The notes: generated from the sequence alone by a model not told the origin. A DNA stretch of 64,000 nucleotides from Chloroflexota bacterium (GCA_023459215.1 JAEWVF010000105.1:1-64000); one strand, 5' to 3'. Shown: positions 43,904 through 53,209, counted from the first letter of the stretch. Numbers and translations: made by a program.

Positions 43904-45778
43904 ATGCAAATTTCAGAGCATATCCAGGGCATCCTTGCCACCCTGCCAACCAAACCCGGTTGTTATCTGATGAAAAATGCCGACGGAAAAATTATCTATG
44001 TCGGCAAAGCCATCAATCTCAAGAACCGGGTGCGTTCCTACTTCCACGCCGATTCGAGCCACGACAACAAAACCCGCCGCCTGGTGCGCGAAATTGCCAC
44101 GCTCGAGTGGATCGTGGTCGGTTCGGAGCTTGAAGCGCTGATTCTGGAGATGAATCTGATCAAGCGCCACCGCCCGAAGTACAACGTGCGCTTGAAGGAT
44201 GACAAACGTTACCCGTACATCAAAGTCCATTGGCAGGACGCCTACCCCAAAGTGACCGTTACCCGCCAGATGTTCGAGGATGGCGCCCGTTACTTTGGCC
44301 CGTATACTTCGGCCTGGGCGGTTTACCAGACCCTGGATGTGCTGCGAAAGGTTTTCCCGTACCTGACCTGTGACCGCGAAATCAGCGGCCAGGATAAACG
44401 CGCCTGCCTGTACTACGATATCAAATTGTGCATCGGCCCCTGCATTGGTGCGGTCGATCAGGCGGGCTATCGCCAGATGATTACCGATCTGATGGAATTC
44501 CTGAGCGGTCATTCCGAGCCAATCATGGAGCGGGTTCAGGCCGAGATGGAAACAGCCGCCGAGGAACTACGTTTCGAGAAGGCCGCTGCCCTGCGCGACC
44601 AGCTCAAGGCCATGCACAGCATTGTCGAACGCCAGAAGGTTGTATTTGCCTCCGATTACAAGGATTCGGATGTGATTGCCATGGCGCGCGCCGACGGCGA
44701 GGCCTGCGTCCAGATTTTCTTTGTGCGCGGCGGCAAGTTGATCGGGCGCGAGTATTTTGTGCTCGAAGGCACCGAGGATGTTACCGATAACGAGGTGATT
44801 GCCGAATTCGTCAAGCAGTTTTACACCGAGGCGGCCAACATGCCCCAGCAGGTGTTGCTGCCGAACGAGATCGAAGAAGCGCGCATCATCCAGGAGTGGC
44901 TGCGCTCGCGGCGCGGCGGCGGTAAAGTCGAAATCCATGTCCCGCGCGAGGGCCAGCCGCATGAACTCGTCCAGATGGCGGCTGAAAACGCCGCCGAAAC
45001 CCTCTCTGCGCTGCGCAGTCAGTGGCAGGCCGACAGTCACAAGCAGGAGATGGCCCTGGCGGAATTGCAATCGGCGTTCAACCTGCCCGAGCCGCCCAAC
45101 CGGATGGAATGCTACGATGTTTCCCACACCCAGGGTGTGGCCACCGTTGGGGCGATGGTGGTTTTCGAGCAGGGTGTCCCGGCCAAGAAAAACTATCGCA
45201 AATTCAACATCGACAGCACTTCGATCGGCGCGCCGGATGATTTCGCCAGCATGGAGGAGATGCTCACCCGCCGTTTCAAACGCTGGTCGGTGAGCAATGT
45301 CGAATCGGCGGCGACCCAGGCGCCGGGTGCGAAGCCGGACGAGTCATTTTCCATCCTGCCGGATTTAATTATTGTTGATGGCGGCAAAGGCCAGTTGGGT
45401 CGTGTGGTGGCTGTCCTGGAGCAATTTGGGCTGTATGGCAAGGTTCCTGTGGTCGGGCTGGCCAAGCGCGAAGAAGAGATTTTCTTCCCGCACCAATCGG
45501 AGCCGCTGCTGTTGCCGCGCCATTCACAGGGTTTGTACCTTTTGCAGCGCATCCGCGATGAAGCCCATCGTTTTGGCATTACCGCTCACCGTAAGCGTCG
45601 TTCGAAGCAAGGCATGGCTTCGATTTTGGACTCGATCCCCGGCGTTGGTCCGGCGCGACGGAAGAGCCTCTTGAAACATTTCGGAAGTGTGGATAAGATT
45701 AGGGACGCCTCGTTGCAGGAACTGGCGGAGGTGGTTCCGCCCGACGTTGCCGAGCAGGTCAAGGCGCATCTGGAATGA
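43904..45778 (+). CDS. uvrC: Excinuclease ABC subunit C
   Basis: 624 aa. GIY-YIG nuclease at residues 17-55 (GCYLMKNADGKIIYVGKA), UvrB-binding helix pair near 210-245, RNase H-like endonuclease core with ECYDVSHTQG and IIVDGGKGQL, and a C-terminal double HhH ending DSIPGVGPARRKSLLKHFGS. Makes both incisions in nucleotide-excision repair. The start follows the -10 by 7 nt. Confidence 0.96.
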   Translation: MQISEHIQGILATLPTKPGCYLMKNADGKIIYVGKAINLKNRVRSYFHADSSHDNKTRRLVREIATLEWIVVGSELEALILEMNLIKRHRPKYNVRLKDDKRYPYIKVHWQDAYPKVTVTRQMFEDGARYFGPYTSAWAVYQTLDVLRKVFPYLTCDREISGQDKRACLYYDIKLCIGPCIGAVDQAGYRQMITDLMEFLSGHSEPIMERVQAEMETAAEELRFEKAAALRDQLKAMHSIVERQKVVFASDYKDSDVIAMARADGEACVQIFFVRGGKLIGREYFVLEGTEDVTDNEVIAEFVKQFYTEAANMPQQVLLPNEIEEARIIQEWLRSRRGGGKVEIHVPREGQPHELVQMAAENAAETLSALRSQWQADSHKQEMALAELQSAFNLPEPPNRMECYDVSHTQGVATVGAMVVFEQGVPAKKNYRKFNIDSTSIGAPDDFASMEEMLTRRFKRWSVSNVESAATQAPGAKPDESFSILPDLIIVDGGKGQLGRVVAVLEQFGLYGKVPVVGLAKREEEIFFPHQSEPLLLPRHSQGLYLLQRIRDEAHRFGITAHRKRRSKQGMASILDSIPGVGPARRKSLLKHFGSVDKIRDASLQELAEVVPPDVAEQVKAHLE

Positions 45779-46161
45779 TGAAAACCATTTGGATCATCGA
45801 CGACGACCAGGAGATGGCTCGCGCAGTCATGCTGATGCTGAAGCTGCTTGATTACCAGGCCCGGCACTTCTTGAATGCGCGCCTGGCGGCCAAGGAATTA
45901 ATGGACGGCAGCCGCCCGGATTTGTTGATCCTGGACATCAGTATGCCCGAAGTGACCGGAATCATGATGCTGGAGTTCATCCGCCGCCGCCCGGAGTGGA
46001 ACGATTTACCGGTGGTGATGCTCTCGTCCGAGTCGACCGAGATTCAGGTGGATGAAGCCAAACGCCTGGGTGCGGACGCTTATGTAATGAAACCGGTAAC
46101 GCTGGATGAGTTGGAAAAGGCGCTATCGTCTGTTTTGAAGAAATACGAAAAGGAAAGCTAG
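45775..46161 (+). CDS. Receiver-only response regulator
   Basis: 128 aa, a single receiver domain: WIIDDDQEM acidic pocket, phosphoacceptor in LLILDISMPEVTG, LSSES switch and YVMKPVTLDEL with the Lys. It overlaps the uvrC stop (ATGATGA, the second ATG at 45778 is an alternative start). No histidine kinase gene is present in the window. Confidence 0.92.
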   Translation: MMKTIWIIDDDQEMARAVMLMLKLLDYQARHFLNARLAAKELMDGSRPDLLILDISMPEVTGIMMLEFIRRRPEWNDLPVVMLSSESTEIQVDEAKRLGADAYVMKPVTLDELEKALSSVLKKYEKES

Positions 46162-46173
46162 GAGAAAGTTTGT

Positions 46174-46329
46174 ATGGCCAGCAAGAAACCCGCCAACAAC
46201 AAGAATGTTAACAATAAATCGGAACGCAATCATGAAGCGCGCCGGCTGGCGATTACGCGGATTGTGTTCGTTGTCATCTCGCTGATCGTTTTGTTTTCGA
46301 TGATTTTTTCAGCCGTCGCGACGTTTTAA
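46174..46329 (+). CDS. Small single-helix membrane protein
   Basis: 51 aa. A hydrophilic, Asn/Lys-rich N-terminus (MASKKPANNKNVNNKSERNH) is followed by an Arg-Arg and one hydrophobic helix (IVFVVISLIVLFSMIFSAVA). GGAGAAAG precedes the ATG. It starts 12 bp after the response regulator gene and is probably cotranscribed with it. Function unknown. Confidence 0.65.
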   Translation: MASKKPANNKNVNNKSERNHEARRLAITRIVFVVISLIVLFSMIFSAVATF

Positions 46330-46341
46330 GTTTGCAATCGT

Positions 46342-46350
46342 TGGTATAAT
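46342..46350 (+). promoter_or_regulatory. Extended -10 promoter of prfA
   Basis: TGGTATAAT is a perfect extended -10; no -35 is evident. The prfA ATG is 56 bp downstream and preceded by AAAGGATG. Confidence 0.7.
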
Positions 46351-46406
46351 CCAGCAACGCGGCGCAAGTCAGGCCGCGTTTCTTTTCGCGTTTTAAAGGA
46401 TGATGT

Positions 46407-47480
46407 ATGCTCGAAAAACTGGCAGGAATTGAAGAACGTTACGAAGAAATCAACCGCCAACTGATGGAAGTTGGCAACGATTACCAGCGCGCCGCCGAAC
46501 TGAACAAGGAACGCAGCGACTTGGAAGAGTTGGTGGAAAAAGCCCGCGAATATCGGATTGCGCTGAAGCGCCTTGCAGAGGCCAAAGCGTTGCTCGAATC
46601 GGAGCAGGAGGCGGAATTGGTATCGCTGGCGGAAATGGAAGCAGCCGAACTGGAGGAGTTGATTCCCCAGATCGAAACTGCCCTGAAAGGGATGCTGGTT
46701 CCGAAGGATCCGCGCGACGATAAGAACGTGATCGTCGAAGTTCGGGCCGGGACTGGCGGTGACGAAGCGGCCCTGTTTGCGGCGGACCTGTTCCGCATGT
46801 ATACGCTCTATGCCGAGCGCCAGCGTTGGAAGTCGGAGGTCATGTCGGCCAGCGAAATTGGCATCGGCGGTTTCAAGGAAATCACTTTCGAGATCAAAGG
46901 CCGCGGCGCATACTCGAAGCTCAAGTACGAGTCGGGTGTCCACCGTGTTCAGCGCGTGCCGGCGACCGAGTCGCAGGGGCGCATTCACACCTCCACCGCT
47001 ACGGTGGCGGTGCTGGCCGAAGTCGATGAAGTCGAAATCCATATCCCTGAATCGGATATCGAGATCGAAGTTTATCGTTCGGCGGGAGCGGGCGGCCAGA
47101 ACGTGCAGAAGAACTCGACCGCGGTGCGCCTGTATCACAAACCCAGCGGATTGGTTGTTACCTGCCAGGACGAGCGCTCACAACTCCAGAACAAGATGCG
47201 CGCGATGAGCATTTTGCGCGCCCGTCTGTTCGAAATGGAAGAAAACCGGCGGCATGCCGAGCAGGAAGCCGACCGTCGCTCCCAGGTTGGCACGGGTGAA
47301 CGCTCCGAGAAGATTCGCACCTACAACTATCCCCAGAGCCGCGTTACCGACCACCGCATCGGGCTTTCGTCTTATAACCTGCCGGTGGTGATGAGCGGCG
47401 ATATCGATATGTTCATCGAAGAACTTTCCACCCGCGACGAGGCTGACCGGCTTTCCTCGGGTGAAGACGATGACGAATAA
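46407..47480 (+). CDS. prfA: Peptide chain release factor 1
   Basis: 357 aa. The GGQ loop is GAGGQNVQKNSTAVRLYHKP and the PAT stop-codon recognition tripeptide of RF1 is in RVPATESQGR. Recognises UAA/UAG. It is normally next to prmC; here the two are separated by a 4.1-kb cassette of glycosyltransferase and permease genes. Confidence 0.96.
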   Translation: MLEKLAGIEERYEEINRQLMEVGNDYQRAAELNKERSDLEELVEKAREYRIALKRLAEAKALLESEQEAELVSLAEMEAAELEELIPQIETALKGMLVPKDPRDDKNVIVEVRAGTGGDEAALFAADLFRMYTLYAERQRWKSEVMSASEIGIGGFKEITFEIKGRGAYSKLKYESGVHRVQRVPATESQGRIHTSTATVAVLAEVDEVEIHIPESDIEIEVYRSAGAGGQNVQKNSTAVRLYHKPSGLVVTCQDERSQLQNKMRAMSILRARLFEMEENRRHAEQEADRRSQVGTGERSEKIRTYNYPQSRVTDHRIGLSSYNLPVVMSGDIDMFIEELSTRDEADRLSSGEDDDE

Positions 47481-47503
47481 GGCTATTTCACCCATGTAGC
47501 GCG

Positions 47504-47536
47504 AATCGCTTCTGCTTTTGCAGGAGCGATTTTTTA
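47504..47536 (+). terminator. Terminator of prfA
   Basis: AATCGCT pairs with AGCGATT and an inner CTGC with GCAG, with a TTTT loop, followed by TTTTTAT. It separates prfA from the glycosyltransferase genes. Confidence 0.85.
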
Positions 47537-47630
47537 TAACCGGACTCTTCTATCCGAATATGTTAGAATTTTCAGGGTCTACCAATTCACTTTCGGAAAT
47601 TAAGGATCATTGATTATTTGCGAGGTGGCT

Positions 47631-48752
47631 ATGGGGTTGTTTGCATCAAAATGGTTTCGTAATTTATTTTATGCACTGGCCGCGATCCTTATCGTTTTTT
47701 TTGCCTGGAATCTGCGCATCAAGGCTGCTCAGGCCCTGCCGCCCGATGCGGATGAGGGCATTTATCTCTCGGCTGCTGCCCAATTCGCCGGGTTGATGAA
47801 GAATGGCGATTGGGCTGGTTTGCTCGAAACCAATCCCAACCCAGAACACCCGCCTTTGAGCAAACTGCTTTTTAGCTGGGCCATCCTGCCAGATTTCGAA
47901 GAAGATATGCAGTCAGGCGACCTGTACCAGGCGGTTCTCTCGCCGACCGGCTTCCACGCCCGCCGCGCAGCCGCCCTCTTCGGCGCCCTGGCTGCCGGGC
48001 TGCTGGCTTTGTTCAACCCCCTCGGCGGGGCTTTCCTGGCGGTGCATACCATGACGGTCAAATACACCAGCGAGATTATGCTGGAGGCGTTGCCCGCTTT
48101 TACCAGCCTGGCCGCGGTGCTGTCTTATTCCGCTTACAAGCGTGGCCATTCCCGGCGGAATTTGTGGTGGGTCGCTTCGGCCCTTTTCCTGGGGCTGACC
48201 GCTTCCGGGAAGTTCATCTACGCCCTGGTCGGTTTTGCCATCCTGCTCGATTGGCTGTTCGAACTGCGCAAGCGAGGCCATTGGAAGTCTCTCCTGGCCT
48301 GGGGGCTGTTCTCGCTGGCGGCCTTTTTTGCTTCCAACCCCTACCTGTGGCCCGATCCGCTGGGCAGGCTGCTCGAAGCGTTGACCTATCACTCGCGCTA
48401 TTCCACCTCCGCCCAGGAAGTGCTGGAAAACGCCTTTCCGGTTTACCAGCCTTTCATTTGGATGGTAACCTCCGCTGCGGACTGGCATCCCCAGGATGTT
48501 TTCGTTGTTTCCATCGACCTGTTGATTGTCAGCCTGGCCGTGTTCGGGCTGGTACGCCTGTGGAAGAAGGAGCGCGTGTTTGTGCTCTGGCTGGGGGTGG
48601 CCATCCTTTTCCTGCTGGCCTGGCCGACCAAGTGGCCGCAATACATCCTTGTGCTGACCGCCCCGCTCTCGCTTGCGGCGGGTGAGGCGCTGCTCATTCT
48701 TTTTAAAGAAATTTGGAACGACTTACTTTCTTTTCGTAAAGGCCGATCATGA
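47631..48752 (+). CDS. GT-C (GT39/PMT-like) membrane glycosyltransferase
   Basis: 373 aa with about eight membrane helices. The acidic loop PPDADEGIYLSAAAQFAGL, then NPNPEHPPLSKLLFSWAI with H-P-P-L, match the extracytoplasmic catalytic start of ArnT/PMT-type transferases that use a polyprenyl-phosphate sugar. It is 4 bp overlapping with the next gene. The ATG at 47631 was chosen because GAGGTGG precedes it. The same organisation is repeated in the N-terminal half of the next gene, so the pair arose by tandem duplication. Confidence 0.8.
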   Translation: MGLFASKWFRNLFYALAAILIVFFAWNLRIKAAQALPPDADEGIYLSAAAQFAGLMKNGDWAGLLETNPNPEHPPLSKLLFSWAILPDFEEDMQSGDLYQAVLSPTGFHARRAAALFGALAAGLLALFNPLGGAFLAVHTMTVKYTSEIMLEALPAFTSLAAVLSYSAYKRGHSRRNLWWVASALFLGLTASGKFIYALVGFAILLDWLFELRKRGHWKSLLAWGLFSLAAFFASNPYLWPDPLGRLLEALTYHSRYSTSAQEVLENAFPVYQPFIWMVTSAADWHPQDVFVVSIDLLIVSLAVFGLVRLWKKERVFVLWLGVAILFLLAWPTKWPQYILVLTAPLSLAAGEALLILFKEIWNDLLSFRKGRS

Positions 48753-50896
48753 ACTTTTTTTCAGCGAAGTGGCTTCGCGCCGCCTTGTCCGTTTTTGCCG
48801 CCATCCTGGTCATCCTGCTGGCCTGGAACTTGCGCCAGAATGCCGCCACCTATCTGCCCGTTGACTATGACGAGGATGATTACATGCGCGCGGCCCAGGA
48901 GTATGCTGCCGTTATCCGCTCCGGCGACCTGACCGGGCTGCTGGATTACAACTACCGCCCCGAGCACCCGCCGCTGCTGAAAATCCTGTATGGCTGGGCC
49001 ATAGCGGATGATCCCGAAGCGCCGCTCATCCCTGACCGCCCAACCACCGCCTCGCCCGACCCGACCCTGCCGCGCCCGCACCTGATCCATGCCCGCACCC
49101 TGGGAGCGGTGCTCGGCACGCTGACCGTGGGTTTGGTCGCCCTGCTCAACCCGCTGGCGGGATTTGCCCTGGCCATCCATACCTTTACCATCAAATATGT
49201 TTCGCAGGTGATGCTGGAGTCGCTCCCCTCCCTGACCAGCCTGCTCACTGTCCTGGCTTACCTGCGTAGCAAAAAATCCCCCCGGCGCGGGGCCTGGCTG
49301 GCCGCCTCATCCGTTTTTCTTGGCCTGACCGCCGCCAGCAAATACCTGTACTGCGTGGTCGGGATTGCCATCCTGATTGACTGGTTCCTCGAACAGCGCA
49401 AAACCGGAACATGGCGCAGTTGGTTCAGCGCGATTCTTCCCTGGGGCCTGTTCGCCGTTGCTGTTTTCTTTGCCGCCAACCCCTACCTGTGGCCCGATCC
49501 TCTAAACCGCCTGCGCGAGTCGGTTTTCTATCACGCCGGTTACGCCAGCGGTGCGGAAGAAGTCCAACGCGCAGGTTATCCCTTTTACCAGTCCATTGTT
49601 CACATGTTCTTTTCGCCTTACTGGTGGGGCCAGAACGGCGTTTTTGATTTTCCTTACGATCCTTTCCTGGCCGTTTTTGCGATTTTCGGCCTGAAACGGC
49701 TGTGGAACAAGGAACGCCTGTACGTGCTCTGGCTGGCGGTTGCCCTGGCTTTCCTGTTCGTCTGGCCGACCAAATGGGCGCAATACAACATCATTTTGAG
49801 CGTTCCGCTGGCCTTTTCCGCCGCGGAAGGCTTCTTGGCCGTATTGGTCGACCCGCTCAAACGCTGGTGGGCCAAGCGCGGTCAGCGGGCTGGGCCGCAG
49901 CGCAGCGATTTGCGCCGCGCCTGGCCCTGGCTGGTTCCCGGCTTGATTGCTTTTATCATCCTGACCCTTTTCCCGCTGGTTTTTCAGCTTGGGGTTTCCT
50001 TCACCGACTTTAGCACCGCTTCCATTCGGGATGGTTTCCAGGGCGGGTTGTGGCGCGCCATTTTCGGCGGCCTGTCCGGCCAGGCTGGGCCTGTTACAAG
50101 CGAATTCCCATACCGCGCCACCCAGGTTAATTTTATCGGCCCGATCAACTACATCCCGGTTTTGGGTTATATCAACTTTCCTGAGAGCGGCATCCTGGTT
50201 TTCAATGTTTTGTGGATGGTTTTTTCCGTGCTGCTGCAAACCGCCCTGGGCCTGGGGATTGCGCTGCTGCTCTGGCAGCGCGGGGTGCGTTTTGGCAAAT
50301 TCTGGCAGGCGCTGTTCATCGTCCCCTGGGCGATTCCTGAGATGATTGGCGCGCTGATGTGGTCGAACATTTTTCAGCCGGAGTGGGGCTGGCTGGCGCT
50401 GGCCGTCAAACAATATGGCGCGGATATTCCTTTTGGCTTCCTGGCAAACTGGCGGGGCAGCACGGACCTGTGGATCGTGATTTTCCTGATCCCGGCCCTG
50501 TGGTATGGCTTCCCGTTTATGCTCATGGCTGCCAGCGCCGGCCTGCGCATGATCCCCGATGAAGTTTATGATGCGGCGGCCATCGACGGCGCGAATTTGT
50601 GGCAAACCTTCAGCGGCGTTACCTGGCCGCTGCTCCTGCCGTTGTTGTTGCCGGCCATTATCGTGCGCGGTATTTTCGCCTTCAACCAGTTTTATCTCTT
50701 TCAGGCCTTTTACGCGCTCGAAGCCACCCTTTCCACTACCGCTTTCAATATTTTCAACTCCGGCGGGTTTCATCCCCTGGGCGGACAGTTTGCCATCTCA
50801 TCGGTGATCAATATCCTGAACATCCTGATTCTGGTTGCTTTCGTGATTATCTTCAATCGTTGGAGCAAGGCCAGCGAAGGAGTGACCTATGCGTAA
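48749..50896 (+). CDS. GT-C glycosyltransferase / MalF-type ABC permease fusion
   Basis: 715 aa. Residues 1-375 align along their whole length with the preceding GT-C protein (PVDYDEDDYMRAAQEYAAV, RPEHPPLLKILYGWAI, FVWPTKWAQYN). After a basic linker (KRWWAKRGQRAGPQRSDLRR, about 372-388) a complete MalF-type permease starts: PWLVPGLIAFIILTLFPLVF, then six further helices with FIVPWAIPEMIGALMW and the EAA loop EVYDAAAIDGANLWQTF near residue 604. No stop or frameshift is seen at the junction. The next gene is the partner MalG permease; no binding protein or ATPase lies nearby. Confidence 0.88.
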   Translation: MNFFSAKWLRAALSVFAAILVILLAWNLRQNAATYLPVDYDEDDYMRAAQEYAAVIRSGDLTGLLDYNYRPEHPPLLKILYGWAIADDPEAPLIPDRPTTASPDPTLPRPHLIHARTLGAVLGTLTVGLVALLNPLAGFALAIHTFTIKYVSQVMLESLPSLTSLLTVLAYLRSKKSPRRGAWLAASSVFLGLTAASKYLYCVVGIAILIDWFLEQRKTGTWRSWFSAILPWGLFAVAVFFAANPYLWPDPLNRLRESVFYHAGYASGAEEVQRAGYPFYQSIVHMFFSPYWWGQNGVFDFPYDPFLAVFAIFGLKRLWNKERLYVLWLAVALAFLFVWPTKWAQYNIILSVPLAFSAAEGFLAVLVDPLKRWWAKRGQRAGPQRSDLRRAWPWLVPGLIAFIILTLFPLVFQLGVSFTDFSTASIRDGFQGGLWRAIFGGLSGQAGPVTSEFPYRATQVNFIGPINYIPVLGYINFPESGILVFNVLWMVFSVLLQTALGLGIALLLWQRGVRFGKFWQALFIVPWAIPEMIGALMWSNIFQPEWGWLALAVKQYGADIPFGFLANWRGSTDLWIVIFLIPALWYGFPFMLMAASAGLRMIPDEVYDAAAIDGANLWQTFSGVTWPLLLPLLLPAIIVRGIFAFNQFYLFQAFYALEATLSTTAFNIFNSGGFHPLGGQFAISSVINILNILILVAFVIIFNRWSKASEGVTYA

Positions 50897-51746
50897 AATT
50901 TCCGTTTCCCGCCAGGTGATTACCCAACTCGTGCTGGCGCTGACCGGACTGTTTGTGCTCCTGCCAATCTGGGGAGTTGTCCGCCTGGCTTTCGACGGCA
51001 GTCTCATTGGCCGCCCGACCGAGTTCCGCTGGCTGCCCAAAGTGTTTTCGCTGGAAGCCTTCCTCAAAGTCCTCGACCGGCCTTACCAATCGGTGGACTT
51101 TGAAATCCTGCTCAGGAATAGCATGACCGTTTCCCTGGGCGCGGCTGGCCTGGCCATCCTCCTGGGCATCAGCCTGGCCTATGCTTTTGCCCGCTTCCGT
51201 TTTCCGGGACGCAATGCCGGGCTTTTCCTGCTCCTGCTGACCGCCATCCTGCCGCCGGTGGCGTTTATGGCCCCGCTCTACATCCTGTTGAGCATCTTGA
51301 AAATCCGTACCACGCTCATGGCGCTGGTAATTGTCTATGCTGTTTTTGGCATGCCGTTTTGCATCTGGAATATGCGCTCGGCCTTCCAGGCCATTCCCAA
51401 GGAAGTCGAAGAAGCCGCTTTTCTCGATGGCGCCAGCGACCTGAAAACCTTCTTTTTCATTACCCTGCCGCTGGCCCTGCCCTCTATCGCCGTGGCCGGG
51501 CTGGTTGCCTTCCTGACCGGCTATTCCGAGTTTGCCCTGGGTTGGATGTTCGTTGAGAAAGCCGATACGGTCACGCTTTCGATGGCGATTTATGCCATTG
51601 TCCAGAACCAGTTCCAGGGCGGCGCGCAGCCGTGGAGCTATCTTGGCTCGCTGGCCTTGATTATCGCCGCGCCGGTTGTAGTGGTGTTCATCGTTTTGCA
51701 GCGCACCCTGCTCGACCGCATGACTTTTGGGAGCGCTGGTGATTAG
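50889..51746 (+). CDS. MalG-type carbohydrate ABC transporter permease
   Basis: 285 aa. Six helices; the EAA loop is IPKEVEEAAFLDGASDLKTFFFITLPL near residue 170, and AYAFARFRFPGRN near 95-107 is typical of MalG-like permeases. It overlaps the GT-C/MalF fusion gene by 8 bp. Its partner is the permease half of that fusion. The ATPase and binding protein must be encoded elsewhere, possibly shared with other sugar importers. Confidence 0.9.
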   Translation: MRKISVSRQVITQLVLALTGLFVLLPIWGVVRLAFDGSLIGRPTEFRWLPKVFSLEAFLKVLDRPYQSVDFEILLRNSMTVSLGAAGLAILLGISLAYAFARFRFPGRNAGLFLLLLTAILPPVAFMAPLYILLSILKIRTTLMALVIVYAVFGMPFCIWNMRSAFQAIPKEVEEAAFLDGASDLKTFFFITLPLALPSIAVAGLVAFLTGYSEFALGWMFVEKADTVTLSMAIYAIVQNQFQGGAQPWSYLGSLALIIAAPVVVVFIVLQRTLLDRMTFGSAGD

Positions 51747-52548
51747 TCAATGGTCGCAGACCCTTGAGATGCAGGTGCTGCTGGCGCACGTCACTGGCAG
51801 GAACCGCGCCTGGGTCCTGGCCCACCCCGAGGCGGCTTTGAGCGCTGAACAGGAGCAAAAATTCCTGGCGCTCAAAACCCGTTACGAAGCCGGTGAACCG
51901 TTGCCTTACCTGCTTGGCCACTGGGAATTTTACGGGCTGGATTTTCAGGTCACGCCCGATGTGCTCATTCCGCGCCCCGAGACGGAACTGCTCATCGAAA
52001 CTGCCCTGGCCTGGGTGCGGGAGCGTTCTCCCCGTGGGGCTGGACTCCGTTTTATCGACATTGGCACAGGCTCAGGCATCATCCCCGTTACCCTGGCAAC
52101 CCTGCTGCCGGAGGCCGAAATCAGCGCCACAGACCTTTCTCCGGCGGCCCTGGCGGTTGCCCGTTTAAACGCCGAACGCCACGCGGTAGCGGAGCGGATC
52201 GCCTTTTATGAAGCGGATTTGTTTCCATTCAACCTTCAACCTTTGACCTTCGACCTGATTCTCTCCAACCCGCCCTATATCCCAACTGAAACCTTGCGTG
52301 AGTTGCCGATCTATGGCCGCGAACCCAGCCTGGCCCTTGACGGCGGCCGGGACGGGCTGGACATCATCCGGCGTTTGCTCGCCGAATCGCAGGGGCGGCT
52401 GGCTGCGGGGGGCGCACTCCTGGTCGAAATCGAATATCGCCAGGGGCCGCCTGTGCGCGAAATCGCGCGGGAGCACTTCCCGGGCGCGGAAATCCAAATC
52501 CTGCCTGACCTGGCCGGCCTCGACCGTTTGCTTTCAGTTGTTACTTAA
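51739..52548 (+). CDS. prmC: Peptide chain release factor N5-glutamine methyltransferase
   Basis: 269 aa. PrmC blocks: VTPDVLIPRPETELLIETAL, FIDIGTGSGIIPVTLA (SAM site), and the catalytic NPPY in LILSNPPYIPTE; ALDGGRDGLDIIRRLL follows. It methylates the Gln of the GGQ loop of RF1/RF2, the product of prfA in the same region. GTG start at 51739 with GGGAG 5 nt upstream, overlapping the permease gene by 8 bp; a TTG at 51727 is an alternative. Confidence 0.93.
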   Translation: MISQWSQTLEMQVLLAHVTGRNRAWVLAHPEAALSAEQEQKFLALKTRYEAGEPLPYLLGHWEFYGLDFQVTPDVLIPRPETELLIETALAWVRERSPRGAGLRFIDIGTGSGIIPVTLATLLPEAEISATDLSPAALAVARLNAERHAVAERIAFYEADLFPFNLQPLTFDLILSNPPYIPTETLRELPIYGREPSLALDGGRDGLDIIRRLLAESQGRLAAGGALLVEIEYRQGPPVREIAREHFPGAEIQILPDLAGLDRLLSVVT

Positions 52549-52578
52549 TTGCTATGGACATTTAGGATAAAAAAAGAG

Positions 52579-52584
52579 TATAAA
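52579..52584 (+). promoter_or_regulatory. -10 box of sua5, leaderless
   Basis: TATAAA ends 7 nt before the ATG at 52592 (intervening TGATTTG). No Shine-Dalgarno is visible, and prmC ends 31 bp earlier. Confidence 0.5.
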
Positions 52585-52591
52585 TGATTTG

Positions 52592-53209
52592 ATGAAAACG
52601 AAAATTCTATCAATCAACGATCCCACTGCGCTCGCGCTGGCCATCGACATCCTGACAGATGGCGGGCTGGTTGCCTTTCCGACCGACACGGTTTATGGCG
52701 TCGGCGCTTTGGCGTTCAACGAGAATGCTGTGGCGAGCATTTACCAGGTCAAGGGGCGCGGCGACGACAAAGCCATCCCGATTTTGATTGGCGATTTTGA
52801 ACAACTGGAGCGGGTTGCGCTGGGAGTTAACAGCATGTGCCAGAAACTGGCGCGGCGCTTTTGGCCCGGCCCGTTGACGGTGGTTGTGCCGCGCAACCCG
52901 AGCATCCCCGATGCGGTCACGCCCTACCCCACGGTTGGGGTGCGCATCCCCGATTTTGGCCCTACCCGTGAGCTTTTGCGCCTGACCGGCCCGTTGGCGG
53001 TATCTTCGGCCAATCTCTCCGGCCAGTCCAGCCCTTCGACGGCGCGCGGCGTGGAGGCCCAGTTGGGTGGGCGCATCCCCCTGATTTTGGATGGCGGCGT
53101 AACCCCGGGCGGAACTCCCTCGACTGTGGTGGATTGCACCCAGGGTAGCCCGCAGGTTTTGCGTGAAGGCCCGATCACCCTCGAACAGATTTTGAACGCG
53201 CTCAGCTAA
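52592..53209 (+). CDS. L-threonylcarbamoyladenylate synthase (Sua5/TsaC family)
   Basis: 205 aa. YrdC fold: GGLVAFPTDTVYGVGALA, KGRGDDKAIPILIGD, FWPGPLTVVVPRN and SSANLSGQSSPSTARGV. It makes threonylcarbamoyl-AMP for the t6A37 modification of ANN-decoding tRNAs. It has only the YrdC domain (no Sua5 C-terminal domain). Completes the prfA-prmC-sua5 translation neighbourhood. Confidence 0.95.
   Translation: MKTKILSINDPTALALAIDILTDGGLVAFPTDTVYGVGALAFNENAVASIYQVKGRGDDKAIPILIGDFEQLERVALGVNSMCQKLARRFWPGPLTVVVPRNPSIPDAVTPYPTVGVRIPDFGPTRELLRLTGPLAVSSANLSGQSSPSTARGVEAQLGGRIPLILDGGVTPGGTPSTVVDCTQGSPQVLREGPITLEQILNALS

Noticed and set aside
49502..50773. 423-aa open frame antisense to the GT-C/permease fusion
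   Set aside because: Opposite strand of a conserved permease; no domain or promoter.
48749..50896. Fusion as two frame-shifted genes
   Set aside because: No stop, no frame change and no internal Shine-Dalgarno plus start at the junction is visible; retained as a fusion, but read data should confirm.
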